Assembly: GCA_916613615.1 (NCBI GenBank)
Contig: OU744730.1
Coordinates: 31,530,815 to 31,594,814 of the forward strand
DNA length: 64,000 nt
Reading direction: 5' to 3'
Origin: Steromphala cineraria
Taxonomy: Eukaryota; Mollusca; Gastropoda; Trochida; Trochidae
A program made the position numbers and the translations under genes. The notes beneath the pieces are model-generated. The model did not search any database and was not told the origin of the DNA. It worked only from the letters and a program-made list of their open reading frames with translations. Positions 10,918 to 20,953 of this stretch are shown piece after piece (positions within the stretch are counted from its first letter, which is position 1; every line of letters starts with the position of its first letter).

Positions 10918-11046
10918 GAGATGAGGTGATTTGAGGTTTAACGTCTTTTTCATGAGTATTTTACTTATATATATATACATATATATATCCCGTTTGCTAA
11001 TATTGCGGGGAGAAATCCTGCAACACTATTACGGTGAGACCAGCAA
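10918..11046 (-). repeat. SINE 3'-tail fragment interrupted by a TA microsatellite
   Basis: The minus-strand SINE tail is present: GAGGTGATTTGAGGTTTAACG, then TGAGTATTTTACTT, then GGGGAGAAATCCTGCAACAC, ending at GGTGAGACC. An (AT)n run at about 10966-10988 replaces part of the consensus (TCACGGCTGC). Only the 3' half of the SINE remains. It abuts the next SINE in the same orientation. Confidence 0.7.
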
Positions 11047-11356
11047 GGTGAGATGATTTGGGATATAACGCCACCCTCAAGAGTACTTCACTTCTATTAC
11101 GACTGCTAGTATTGTTGTAGGGAGAAAGCCCGCAACACTATTGTAACTTAGCATTGTGGTGAAACCTGCGAGCATTGACTGGAACTACGAACCATGGCGG
11201 GTACTGCGTTGAAATTCAGTGCAATATTAGACACAAACGTGACTGCGTGTAGAACAGTTCTCTACTGCAGACAAAGTTGTTGAGTCCCTGGCGAGATTCG
11301 AACCAGAGACCGCTTGGTCGGAAGCTAACGTGCTAACCCCTGCGCTATCCCTTTAC
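11047..11356 (-). repeat. tRNA-derived SINE, nearly full length
   Basis: On the minus strand this reads as a tRNA-like head (A-box region AGCGCAGGGGTTAGCACG; B box GGTTCGAATCTC, from plus 11294-11305), a body with TGCAGTAGAGAACTG, and a tail ending CATCTCACC. Length is about 310 bp. It is non-coding and would depend on a LINE for mobility. The head confirms RNA polymerase III ancestry. The same family occurs at 12.3 (plus), 15.3, 17.4, 24.1, 29.5, 33.2, 42.8 and 46.3 kb. Confidence 0.85.
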
Positions 11357-11361
11357 CTTGA

Positions 11362-11520
11362 ACTAGCGAACCATGCTTTGTTCTTCGCTGTATTTCAATG
11401 TAGCATTGCACCAAAATCTTACTGCGTTACAGTTCTCTACTGCAGAAAAAGTTGCTGAGCTCTTGGCGGGATTTAAACCCAAAGCCGAAAGCGGTAACCA
11501 CTGCGCTACCCCTCTACCCT
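11362..11520 (-). repeat. tRNA-derived SINE, 3'-truncated copy
   Basis: This is the head half of the same SINE family in the same orientation, starting within the body (CTAGCGAACCATG) and ending with the A-box region (CACTGCGCTACCCC). The B box is damaged by a short deletion (GGATTTAAACCCAAAG). Open frames of 65-70 codons on both strands here belong to the SINE and are not genes. Confidence 0.8.
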
Positions 11521-12342
11521 CCCGATTCTTAAGAAAGCAGATGCAAAGTGTATCTATCACATGCGTCCTTTTATCGAGGTATTAACGCTTAATTTTTCTT
11601 GATGGGAGTCACACCCAAATATTCAATAGTCCATACATTCTTTACAATTAAAACTCATAACTATTTATTAACTGCAAAGAAGTTCTACGCTCAGCTTCAC
11701 GTTATTATAACTTTCGAAACAGTACAAAATATACTATCACTGGTTGAATTGGTTAAGTGATTATATTTTGGGACAGAAGACCAATCGTATAAGTTCCCTT
11801 GAGGTATTTTAGTCCAAGTATTCTGTACACCCCCCTAGAAAATAATTCCGGTCACGAATGAATCCTGAGGTGGTAAATAGGTTAGTTAAAGCAGAAAGGG
11901 ATCCATCTTCTCTGAATATTGCTTGAGGATAGCATTTCTCGGGATTTGTGTTCGGAATTGATTTGACTGCGGGTCAACTTCATATAAATGTTTCTGCAAA
12001 GAAAATTTACCTTTTTGGAGGAATGCAAACAGCGACTTCAAACATTAACAAGACAAGCTTTTATTAAGAAACATTGCACTACGATGCCTTAAGCCCCAGT
12101 TCGTAAATGTGTTTCGAGAGAACGAATGATGTATTAGGACGAGTAAGTGTAAGGCAGAAATGGATCCATTTCTTTTGAATGTTGCTTCAGGGTAAGATTA
12201 AGATGTAGATTAGTGTTGTCAAATCATTATATTGCGACAACGGTAAATAGCCACTGAAAACACATTCAACAATGAGAGTTTACTCTGATATGTAACGACA
12301 CAACTTTAACAATTCAGTTACAACTTGTGTGAAATGTGTCTA
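11521..12342. repeat. Two degenerate copies of a long-unit subsegment
   Basis: Around 11,860-12,000 and 12,110-12,235 the sequence aligns with 22,260-22,400 of the array: (CAGAAA)GGATCC, TGAATGTTGCTT, CAGGGTAAGATT, and (in the first copy) GGTCAACTTCATATAAATG. The second copy keeps CAGGGTAAG, which would be a good splice donor if this was once an exon edge. They are old and divergent, and no frame is maintained. Confidence 0.5.
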
Positions 12343-12612
12343 TGGGTGAGTTGGCGCTGTACTTGATGCATTGGTTTACGATCAAGAGGTCATTGGTTCG
12401 AATCCCGTCAGGGGCTCGGCAAATGTGTTTTAAGTATAGAACTATGCAGTAGGGTTTGGGTGCAATGCTACATTGAATTAAGCGCAGCTACTTTCAGTCG
12501 ATACTTGCAGGTTTCATCGCAATGCACAGCCACAATGGTGTTGCGGGTTTTCTCCCCGTAATAATACTAGCATCCGTGATAAGTGGCTTTAAATCCCAAT
12601 TCACCTCACCGC
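12343..12612 (+). repeat. tRNA-derived SINE, full length, plus strand
   Basis: The head contains B box GGTTCGAATCC (12395-12405) and GATCAAGAGGTCATTGG. The body has GGGTTTGGGTGCAATGCTAC. The tail passes through GGTGTTGCGGGTTTTCTCCC and ends CAATTCACCTCACC. It is the same family as the minus-strand copies at 11.0-11.5 kb and the only plus-strand copy that I find. The A box is degenerate. Confidence 0.85.
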
Positions 12613-12719
12613 ACCTTCATAGAAAAAAACAATTGTCTCCCTTTGCGGAGATCAACAGCGAGTTGTATGTAACGACAAAGAAAGTCGTCTAAAGTCCATA
12701 TATTGTTGCAAAAGATATC

Positions 12720-15700
12720 GTGAAGAGGTGACTTTCCTAAAATGCATTAGGACTTAGGAGGCATTCATTATAAACCTACTTTGATAAAATAGAAATAGTC
12801 ATTTAGAATAGAATTTTGTTTCAAAAACGTTTACCATTTACCAAAAGATTTATTTTAACCGAACTATTATTTTCACTGTTAAAAGGTTTGACAACAGTTT
12901 AGATTACAGTTAACTGCTCAAAAGAATCTAAGAAACACTTTTATAGTGTTCCATATATACTTAATACCACAGCGCATTTTTAAAGTTATTTATTTTAATT
13001 AAATAAACACTATCTTACTGACATATTGGAATCAAATGCCTGCGAGTGACGCAAATTCTGATAAGAACTTTGAGGTCAGAAACAAGGCAGGGGCTGAAAA
13101 TAAAAGTCACAGGATGTCAGATTGCTCAGGTTCAAAACATTGCGGTTTTTGTCTTGAGTGAATTTAACGTTTTGAAAGTGATATCTCTGGTGGTGGAAAG
13201 CTTGATGGGGACATTTTCCTGAAACGTGTGATTAAACATTCCAAAAATAATCACATTGACAACTAAAAAATACGATCAAAAATAATCAGTCCATTGTCAG
13301 ATATGAATTTTGGTATTAACAAAACTGCAAACAAAAGACCTAATCTTTGAGATGCTGACATTTAAAGTTAGTGCAAACTACAATACTACTTTAGTGTTGC
13401 TTAACTTCTTTTGAGTAGTGTATTTACTGAACAAACTCATTTACATTGCTTTGCTTCACGTCATTTCGATCTTATCACACCACTCGATGTGATAGAAATC
13501 AAGATCAACAAATATAATGATGAATATTTATTCAATGGTCCTATTAATTCTTTGGAAATCTGCTTTGCACCCTCCATGATCCTGCCCTTGGGCTCAGATA
13601 TAGATTTACCTACACACGAGAACTAATGATGTTGTGAACGTGCGTAAATGGATCCTTTCCCTTGAATGTTGCTTCAGAGTAAGATTTATCTATGTTAGTG
13701 CTGTGAATTTTATTAGACGGCTAGGTCTTCTTCATATACATGTATACGAGTTTTCTGCAAAATCGTATAACTATTTGAGAGGATCTCTATAAAGGCAATA
13801 CAGTAACTTAAGTGAAACTTTCGATCAAGCAGTTGTTAAGTAGTCTGTCTTGACATGTAGGATGCCCGTCATTTCTGCCTGTGAGTCCTACATAATGTTG
13901 GTCACGAATGAAGTAATGGTGTGTTTGAACGTTGTAAATGAAAATGATGGACAGAAAATGATATGAAGAATATGCATGTTCAAGAAATGTACGATGACTT
14001 TTGGAGTTTCAACAATTTGACAGAAACCCCATATAACAATATTCACTAAAGAATAACTCTTCAATAATGTAATGTGCTTACCAGTTATAAGAATTTAGAA
14101 ATATTTTCGATAAAACCCTTATTTATAACAGAAACGTCCCGGTTTGCATAAACGGACAGATTGAATGAGCCTCAGTTTACTTCTACATTTGCTTTCGAAA
14201 ACTTTAATCTGCACGAGATGCACTAGCGCCTCATCTCTTGAAACCTAGAACAAGTAAATCTGCACGGATTGCACGTGCAGTTTCTCCTTTTAGGTCCAAC
14301 ACCTGCGAGCCCTCACGATTTGCACGTGCGAATTAGGTGTATATTTCCGATTCAGTTGTCTGTCACTGTGTGCAGGCTGTTAATCTTAACATATTGTACG
14401 GTCAACACAATATGCTGTTGTCACGTAATTAACCAATAAGTTAATGTATGTTGTTGTCCAATCCATTACTTTAAGTCATGCACCAATTTTGTATATATTA
14501 AAACATAATAAACTATCGAACCAATTCAACAAAAACATGTCGTAAAACAATTATTTTATATAAAGCGTTATGCAATCTCCAGCTATTCGTGGGCAGTAAG
14601 GTACGTTGACGGTAACCAGAACAAGTTTTCCTGCACCATTTAACCTCTTAACCTCTTAGAAAAGTTTTATCATCTTTTTTATGACAAACAGTGCAATTTT
14701 CACTGAACATGGCACATGACACATTGCACATCCCATCTTAAATTCACTACAATTGCCGGAAACATTGATCTTGTGAACTTAAATTGCACATGTACACATG
14801 CTGATTGCTCCACATATCAAGTTTCATTGAGCTAAGGCTTACAGTGTGTGTGATATGCAAAAATATATTCCAAAGAAGTTCAATTTGATTCAAATATGCT
14901 TCAATTTGGAGGGACATAACATGTATTATAAATTGACATGTTTCTATGCATTAATGTATGTTTTTTTATTAGAAAACATGTTACGTCCATTTTTCTGACA
15001 CCTGTTATCATATTCAATCAACACCAGCAACATTTTCACAGGAAATAAGTATCCCTGGAGATCAATTTGTCAATGTACTGTGACTAATGGATTTCCCGGG
15101 AAGTGGTCGAATATTAAGTGTCACTATCTGTGCTTGATAAATGATCAATCGTTTACCAACAAAGCAGAAAGGTTGTCAGAATGATTGAAGAAGTAAGTTG
15201 AAGTAGATCGAAAGTATTGAAGTAGAAAATCTTTCGAAGTGATGAAATCTTCTTCGTAACTCAAAGAGGTAAGGTGATTAGGGATAAAGGCCGCGTTCAT
15301 GGGTATTCACTTCTATCACGGCTGCTTGTGGTATTACAGGGAGAAAACCTACAATACAACCGAAGCTTTGCATTATGGTGAAACCTGAGAGCAACTGCTG
15401 GAACTAGCGAAATTCAGTGAATCATTGCACCCAAACCTTACTGCGTGTAAAACAGTTCTCTACTGCAGACAAAGTTGTCGAACCACGGACCTCTTGACCC
15501 GAAGCCGAACGCGCTAATGACTGTGCTATTCCGCCCCTCATAACTTGTAAAATGATGTTTTCTAGGATATTTATCACGAAAGAATCTTCAAACATAAGCC
15601 CATTCTCTATTTACAAAATGCGTTATCTCAACTATGGAAAGAAAAAGAACATTTAAGAATTGACTTCAAAATTTATTAAGTTCATGGAGGTATAAACTTA

Positions 15701-16400
15701 AAAACCGCTGTGCAAACTGTGTAAATCCGCGTATGCAGGTATGAACTGAATTTCTGTTACAGTGTTCAGCGAATCAGATACACGGATAGCAAATGACATT
15801 TATTTATTTGTGTGTACATTTGAATCACTTTTGAATCTCATAAACAATGAATTAGTCAGGTAAAAAAAAGACATCATTTGAATGACGAGGAGACAAGACC
15901 AAGCTTACGGAGACAGCATGACATATTTGGTAATCATGTATGCAGGTTATTCTCTGACGATTTTTGAAGTGTTACCTTTGGACGTTCCGGATTTCTTGAT
16001 TCGAAAGTGACATTAATAGTCCAAGTTAATAGACATGGGGTCCTGATCGGTCACATAAAAAAGCTAGGATTATTATTCCGGTATACATGAACCTATCTAA
16101 TTCATAATCATCTTCACCAGGTACGTTTTAAATGTATTGGCGGAAAAGAACACTCAACTCAATATTCTCTAATAAAGATGGTACTTCATAGAGCGTCGAT
16201 AAATATGATGATGCTGTAGTGCAAGATATGTTTCAATTTTCAAAATCGAATCTTGCTAAAATTAGAGCCTTTGTTATGTTTCAACATTTCGAGCTGAGTG
16301 TTAACATCAGTAAAGAGTCTATTCAAGTGATGTCTATGAAAACTACGTCATATCTGATAACGATAATTGACAGGCAATGTTGCCTTAATCATAGCACTTA
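12720..16400. repeat. Old, diverged copy of the long array unit (copy D)
   Basis: Landmarks occur in the same order as in 21,855-24,960: GGTGACTTTCCTAAAATGCA (12,727), CCTATTAATTCTTTGGAAATCTG (about 13,540), TGTTGCTTCAGAGTAAGATT (about 13,668), CACGATTTGCACGTGC (about 14,316), CACAGGAAATAAG (about 15,040), the SINE, and AGTCCAAGTTAATAGACA (about 16,018). Divergence from copies A-C is large (indels and roughly a quarter of sites in places), whereas A, B and C are almost identical to each other. A 71-codon frame at 13,411-13,626 overlaps a 61-66 codon frame in the other copies, but the differences do not favour third positions, so coding is not supported. Confidence 0.75.
15268..15537 (-). repeat. 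tRNA-derived SINE inside old unit D
   Basis: A minus-strand SINE with the tail (GGTGATTAGGGATAAAGGCC), the body (CTACTGCAGACAAAG) and the head (GACCCGAAGCCGAACGCGCTAA). The B-box region is partly deleted (GTTGTCGAACC). The position within the unit is shared with copies at 24.05, 29.54 and 42.80 kb, so the insertion predates unit amplification. Confidence 0.8.
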
Positions 16401-16403
16401 AGA

Positions 16404-17395
16404 TGCTTTTAGGGGAAGTCCCAAGAAATAGGCTTTAATCTAACAATTTGACATTTTTGTGATAAGTCACATTTGGAAACTCACAGCAGCTTCTCAAGTG
16501 ATAACATGTTTCATTAACAACAGGGCAAGTTGGATTCTTCTGTCTCTGTCTTTTACCACTTCAATCTAATCTGACATTAGCATGTCTGGGACTCTCTACA
16601 AAGAAATGAGAGATAAAACTTCACTGCTGAATCAACCCTTCACATCGAACTGCATGTGGGAAGCCGTCTATAAATTGTGAAAATTCAAACTCGACGACTT
16701 TCGCAGCTCTTTGTTATCGAGTGACAATAAACTCACTCTAATAACATACATTCACAACATACAGAACACAAACTCTGAAATAGATATTTCTCATGAAATT
16801 TAATTGAACTATTGTTAATTAATAAACGTCATAATTATATAATATGTGCTGTTTTCTCTTAGAATTTAAACTGCCTATTCGACTATATTACTATACTATT
16901 TCCAATACTATCAAACTAGAATATGCCACTTCAAGGCGTCATTGTGCTTATCGTTCCCCTGTCTAATCTTGTTGGAGTTAAATTAAGTGTAACAATAAAT
17001 CTGTCAGACGTTTTTGTGATTACTCCTCACAATATATTTGGTTTGTTTACATCAAATAATGAGTTGATATTCTTCAACGTGTTGCCAGCAGCATTTCACC
17101 TTTAGAAAATGTCGTTGTTGGATTTTAAGTTGAAATAAATTAAAGGCAGAGCGAGGGGATTCGTTTGTTTGCAGACATTTGCCAACAAGATTTAGTTTGC
17201 CTTAGATTTGTCTGATAACTGTTCAATATTAGAGTGGATGACCAATAGATGGTAACATTTGATAAAAACAGACATAATCTATCTGTCAGTCATTTGGTAT
17301 CCCCAGAGATTTATTTGTCATTGCTTTATGATTCCTAATGGCTTTTCTGGTCATTTGTGTCATTTTGCTTGATTTATGATAAATCGCTTGATAAA
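16404..17395 (+). pseudogene. Short array unit 1: segments S1, S3, S4 (no MITE)
   Basis: S1 is at about 16,404-16,660 (GATAAGTCACATTTGGAAAC; AATCTGACATTAGCATGTCTG). S2 is lost by a deletion joining CAGCTCTTTG to TTATCGAGTG. S3 at 16,727-17,105 keeps a 60-codon frame with IVLIVPLSNLVGVKLSVTIN and PAAFHL. S4 at 17,190-17,390 keeps ATATTAGAGTGGATGACC but is frameshifted relative to the longer form. The site AGGCAGAGCGAGGGGATTCG at about 17,145-17,165 is an uninterrupted (empty) counterpart of the MITE insertion site. These are decayed exon-like pieces of an unrecognised ancestor. Confidence 0.6.
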
Positions 17396-17396
17396 T

Positions 17397-17655
17397 CATG
17401 GCTGCCTGTAGTATTACAGGGTGAAAGCCCACTACACTACTGTGGCTTTGCATTTCGGTAAAACCTGCGAGCATATCCTGGAACTAGCGAACCATGGATG
17501 GTACTGCGCCGAAATTCAGTGTAGCATTGCACCAAAACCTTGCGTGTAGAAAGAATCTCTACTGCAGACAAAGTTGCCGAGCACCTTGCAGGACTCGAAC
17601 CACGGACCTGTTGACCCGAAGGCAAACGCGCTAACTACTTTACTACCCGCCCCTC
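17397..17655 (-). repeat. tRNA-derived SINE
   Basis: Minus-strand SINE truncated at the 3' end, starting at GGCTGCCTGTAGTATTACAGG. The head has B box GGTTCGAGTCC (minus strand) and a short A-box region. Near-identical copies at the same array position lie at 33,151 and 46,311, so they spread by segmental duplication and not by independent retroposition. Confidence 0.8.
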
Positions 17656-18914
17656 GTAACATGAAATGATTTTGTCTAGGATATTTATCACGAAAAATCC
17701 GCCAGAAATAGGCCTATTTCTCAGTTTACAAAATGTGTTATCTCAACTCTGGATAGAAAAAGAACATTTGTCTGTAAAATCGTATATGACTCTGAACTTT
17801 TGCACTTTATAAACAATAAATTATTTAGGGACAACCCGGCATCGTTCTAATGACAATGAAAACTTAGCAAATCTCATGATGACGGCATGACAGATAGGCG
17901 ACTTCTGATGACCATGTTTGTAGGTTATTTTCTGAATACTTTTGGAGTTTTTCTGTTGGACGTCACGGGTTTCTCGATTCGAAAGTAACACTTATAGTCC
18001 AAGTTAATAGACAGGGGTAAATCGTTTTACCATTTTACCAGTATCAGTAAAGAGCATAATCCAGTGCTTCCTATGAAAACTACGTCATATTTGATAACGA
18101 TAGTTGACAGGCAATGTTACCTTAATTAAAGCACTTAAGATGCTTTTAGAGGACGTCCTAAGAATTAGGCCTCTTTTTAATGAATTTGACATTTTTGTGA
18201 AACATTTGGAAACTCACAGCAGCTTGTGAAGTGATAAGATTAATCATTTACAACAGGGCATGTGATGAAAGATATGCTTGAGGACTTGAAAGGATTCCTC
18301 TGTTTCTGTCGTTTAACCTCTTCAATCCAATCTGACATTAGCACGTCTGGGAGTCTCTACAAAGACATCAAAAAGTCAGACTTGTAAAGAAAAAATACCC
18401 TGCTGAATCAACCCTTCACATCTGCATGTGGGAGGGTGTCCGTAAATTGTGATATTTCAAACCCGACGATTTGTGCAGCCCTTTGTTTACCATACAGAAT
18501 CAAAGAGGCGTAAATCATAACCAGGAGATGTTTGTTACTATTAGAACACCTTAGGAAGTTTATAATGTGAAAGTTAAAAAAAGTATGGTAAAAGTTTTCA
18601 AAATAACATAAAGCTGCATGACAAATGTGTTTTTAGAGTGGCTCTAGATAAAATAACATGAACTGCAAATAACTATTTCATAATCGACTTGTATGTACAA
18701 TTTCAAACTAACATGTCTGTTTCAGCGGGAATTCATCATCTGATTTTACAGCAATTAGTCAAGAAATTGATAAATGTGTTTCCGATGACAACCTCAACCC
18801 TAATCTCACTGAATCAAACTGTCATCGTATGTGTCTAGACCGACCTAATTAAGATTACTGATTATACCATTATCCCCTAAATCATCCTATCGAGTGACGA
18901 TAACCTCAAACTAA
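17656..18914 (+). pseudogene. Short array unit 2: post-SINE spacer, S1 and S2
   Basis: After the SINE the unit continues with a spacer (17,656-18,060), S1 (about 18,133-18,450: GCTTGAGGACTTGAAAGGAT) and S2 at 18,749-18,850, preceded by GATTTTACAG (acceptor-like). S2 reads AISQEIDKCVSDDNLNPNL on plus. S2 is the most invariant segment of the array. No intact frame links S1 and S2. The pearl/HINE-like element then interrupts the unit. Confidence 0.55.
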
Positions 18915-19950
18915 CAAGGCAAAAGTGAGCGCGGCTCACATACCCCCGCCTGTAGATTGACCGCCTTCACGTAACATTAATTTGAAAATTTATGAAAACT
19001 ACTCGTTGAATGATTATGACTTTGAACACAATGATCTTGCAACCCTAAAAACTATTTCACTTCAAAACATCCCCGGCTATGAAGTTTTTGAATAAAATTC
19101 TGGGAACCCTGGAATTACCCCTAAAAGGCACAACAGCACTATACAGGCGAACCTTGTTTTAGTTACAGGTGAAAACAGTCCGGATAGCAAATCGTCCGGT
19201 TAACTGGGTCATTTTTCTTAAGAAATATAGACACATTGTTTGAAAAATCTTTGTCCGTAAGGTGAGATTTACGGATATACGGAGTCTGGGTATCCGAGGT
19301 TCGACTGTATACTTCCATACCAAATTTGAAGTGTGCAAGTCATTTGGTATTTATATATGCTCCAGAAACAACACAAGTCCAAAAATTGGACCGTTTTTGG
19401 TAAAAATTAAAAAAATTATTCAGAAAATTGAGCTGAAACCCCTTAAAGGCACAACAGCACCATATAGGCTACTTCCATACCAAATTTGTAGTTTCTAAGT
19501 GGTATATATTTTTAGTAATGCTCCTGAAACAAGACAAAGTCCACAAATTGGACCATTTTTGGTAAAAATTTCTAAAATTATTTGGACCATTGAGCTTAAA
19601 CCCCTAAAAGGCACAACAGCACCATATAGGCTACTTCCATACCAAATTTGAAGTTTCTAAGTGGTATAGTTTTTCAGTTATGCTCCGGAAAAGAGACAAA
19701 GTCCAAAAATCGGACCGTTTTTGGTCAAAATTTCAAAAAGTATTTGGACCATTGAGCTGAAACCCCTAAAAGGCACCACAGCACCATATAGGCTACTTCC
19801 ATACCAAATTTGAAGTTTCTAAGTGGTATAGTTTTTGAGTAATGCTCCGGAAACGATTTCGGACGGACGGACGCACGCACGCACACACGCACGGACGGAC
19901 GGACACGCGGAGCGCTATATACCCCCGACTACGTCGTAGCGGGGGTATAA
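18915..19950. mobile_element. Pearl/HINE-like non-autonomous rolling-circle element
   Basis: The parts come in the order of the bivalve 'pearl' family, later grouped with Helentron-associated elements (HINEs). First is a unique left region beginning near CAAGGCAAAAGTGAGCGCGG. Then come about four 162-bp core repeats, each with CCCCTAAAAGGCACAACAGC (starts at 19118, 19439, 19601 and 19763), and a GGAC/GCAC microsatellite (about 19,861-19,903). The 3' end is a hairpin with arms ATACCCCCG and CTACG paired to CGTAG and CGGGGGTAT (about 19,919-19,948). It carries no protein and would need a Helentron replicase in trans. Array paralogs at 25,727, 31,049, 37,470 and 44,254 read straight through the site (CTAATAACATACATTCAC), so the insertion is local to this copy. 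Its first core repeat holds a nested MITE. Family assignment is from structure and memory. Confidence 0.78.
19142..19309. mobile_element. 164-bp Tc1/mariner-like (pogo/Tigger type) MITE nested in a core repeat
   Basis: The insert runs from CAGGCGAACCTTG (19144) to the inverse CGAGGTTCGACTG (ending 19307), flanked by TA on both sides. Subtracting it restores the spacing of the first 162-bp core repeat (19118 to 19439 is 321 bp, about 162 plus 164 less a 5-bp loss). TIRs of the CAGTCGAACCTCG type are typical of pogo/Tigger relatives. Internal paired words include GTCCGGTTAACTGG. Non-autonomous. Confidence 0.75.
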
Positions 19951-20322
19951 TAACATACATTCACAACATACAGAACACAAGATCTGAATTAGATATTTCT
20001 CATGCAATTTAATTATGGGAAATACACTATAGATAAACGCCATAATCATATAAGTATTTGTTATTTTGTCTAAGAATGTTCCTATTTGACTCTATTTCTA
20101 TTCTATGTCATAATGGAAAATGCCATTTCAGAAATGACATTGTGCTTATCGGGCCCCATTCTAATCTTAGAGTTTACTTCAGTTGATTTCAGTGTTACAA
20201 TTTCTGATTTCTTCAATACATTTTGCTTGTTTTAGGTAAATAATGAGGATATGTCAGCAGGATTTCAGCTGTACAAGATATGAATGTTGTATTGTTGATG
20301 CAACATCTGAAACGAAAGGCAG
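19951..20322 (+). pseudogene. Array segment S3, copy 2
   Basis: This continues unit 2 after the inserted element: TAACATACATTCACAACATAC, AGATATTTCTCATGCAATTT, then CATAATGGAAAATGCCATTTC and TCTAATCTTAGAGTTTACTTC. The plus frame of this segment elsewhere gives NDIVLIGPHSNLVGVYFS followed by a stop. TTGTTTTAGGTAAATAATGAG near 20,230 looks like an intron/exon border. It ends at the MITE site (GGCAGAGCGAGAGG). Confidence 0.5.
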
Positions 20323-20498
20323 AGCGAGAGGCATTCTCTAATGGGATATGGAGACAATCAAAGTTCGTTGTGCAATCAGCGACACTGTTCTAAAATCATC
20401 ATTTTGGCTACTGAATCATGGCAAAGGCATTGCGATATAAATCGCCCTTTCCATGCGAGAAGCGTTGTCATTTGATAAAGAAATTCAATGGATTGTGT
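20323..20498. mobile_element. 9-bp-TSD MITE, truncated copy 2a
   Basis: Target duplicate AGCGAGAGG at 20323-20331 is followed by CATTCTCT. The left TIR is deleted and the interior begins at AATGGGATATGG. The copy stops after GATTGTGTT, where the 4.4-kb-locus flank (ATGAATTTGAATGACAACATC) begins. The right TIR is absent. Together with copy 2b this marks a recombination junction. Confidence 0.75.
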
Positions 20499-20621
20499 TT
20501 GAATGAATTTGAATGACAACATCCACGTGTTAAATAGCTGAAAAATTGCTGTCACCCCTTTACATCTCAACTCACTCACCCATTAAATCTCTGAAAATAT
20601 CTTCAATGTCACATTCGGAGT
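20499..20621. repeat. Foreign flank copied from a 4.4-kb-like locus
   Basis: About 120 bp match 4351-4470, including CATCCACGTGTTAAATAGCTG and ending in ATTCGGAGT, the counterpart of the 4.4-kb target duplicate ATTTGGAGT. No other array unit contains it, so it entered the array as a passenger with the adjoining MITE half. Confidence 0.75.
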
Positions 20622-20953
20622 CATTCTCTCCCAACAGAGGCAGATCAAGTCAAGTTTGTGGGATAGAATTGTGGGAAACGCCTGATTCGAGGCAATCAAA
20701 TTGTGCAATCAGCGATGCCGGTTTTTAAATCATCATTTTGGCTACTAAATAGCGGCAAACACATTGTGATATGAACCACCCTTTCCATGCGAGAAGCGTT
20801 GTCATTTGACAAAGAAATTCAAATGGATTGTGGTGCAATTTTCTTCCGCCAGGGGAAACTGTCCGAACCCATGGATTTCGGCATAATAGAACAGAGGCTC
20901 TATCAACATTTCATGACTTAATCTGCCTCTGTGGGGAGAGAATGAGCGAGAGG
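20622..20953. mobile_element. 9-bp-TSD MITE, chimeric copy 2b
   Basis: The element spans 20622-20944 (CATTCTCTCCC to GGGGAGAGAATG). Its left TIR has the same internal deletion (GATCAAGTC joined to AAGTTTGTGGG) as the 4.4-kb copy and the same left flank. Its right flank is AGCGAGAGG (20945-20953), the duplicate shared by array copies. The two flanks therefore come from different insertion events, and the copy is recombinant. Confidence 0.8.

Noticed and set aside
12343..12420. Candidate tRNA gene (B box GGTTCGAATCC)
   Set aside because: The A box is degenerate, no cloverleaf forms by eye, and the sequence continues into the SINE body shared with other copies.
13411..13626. Frame with NSLEICFAPSMILPLG resembling 27,533-27,733, considered as a conserved exon
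   Set aside because: The two are homologous and collinear, but differences fall at first and second codon positions as often as at third, so there is no sign of purifying selection.
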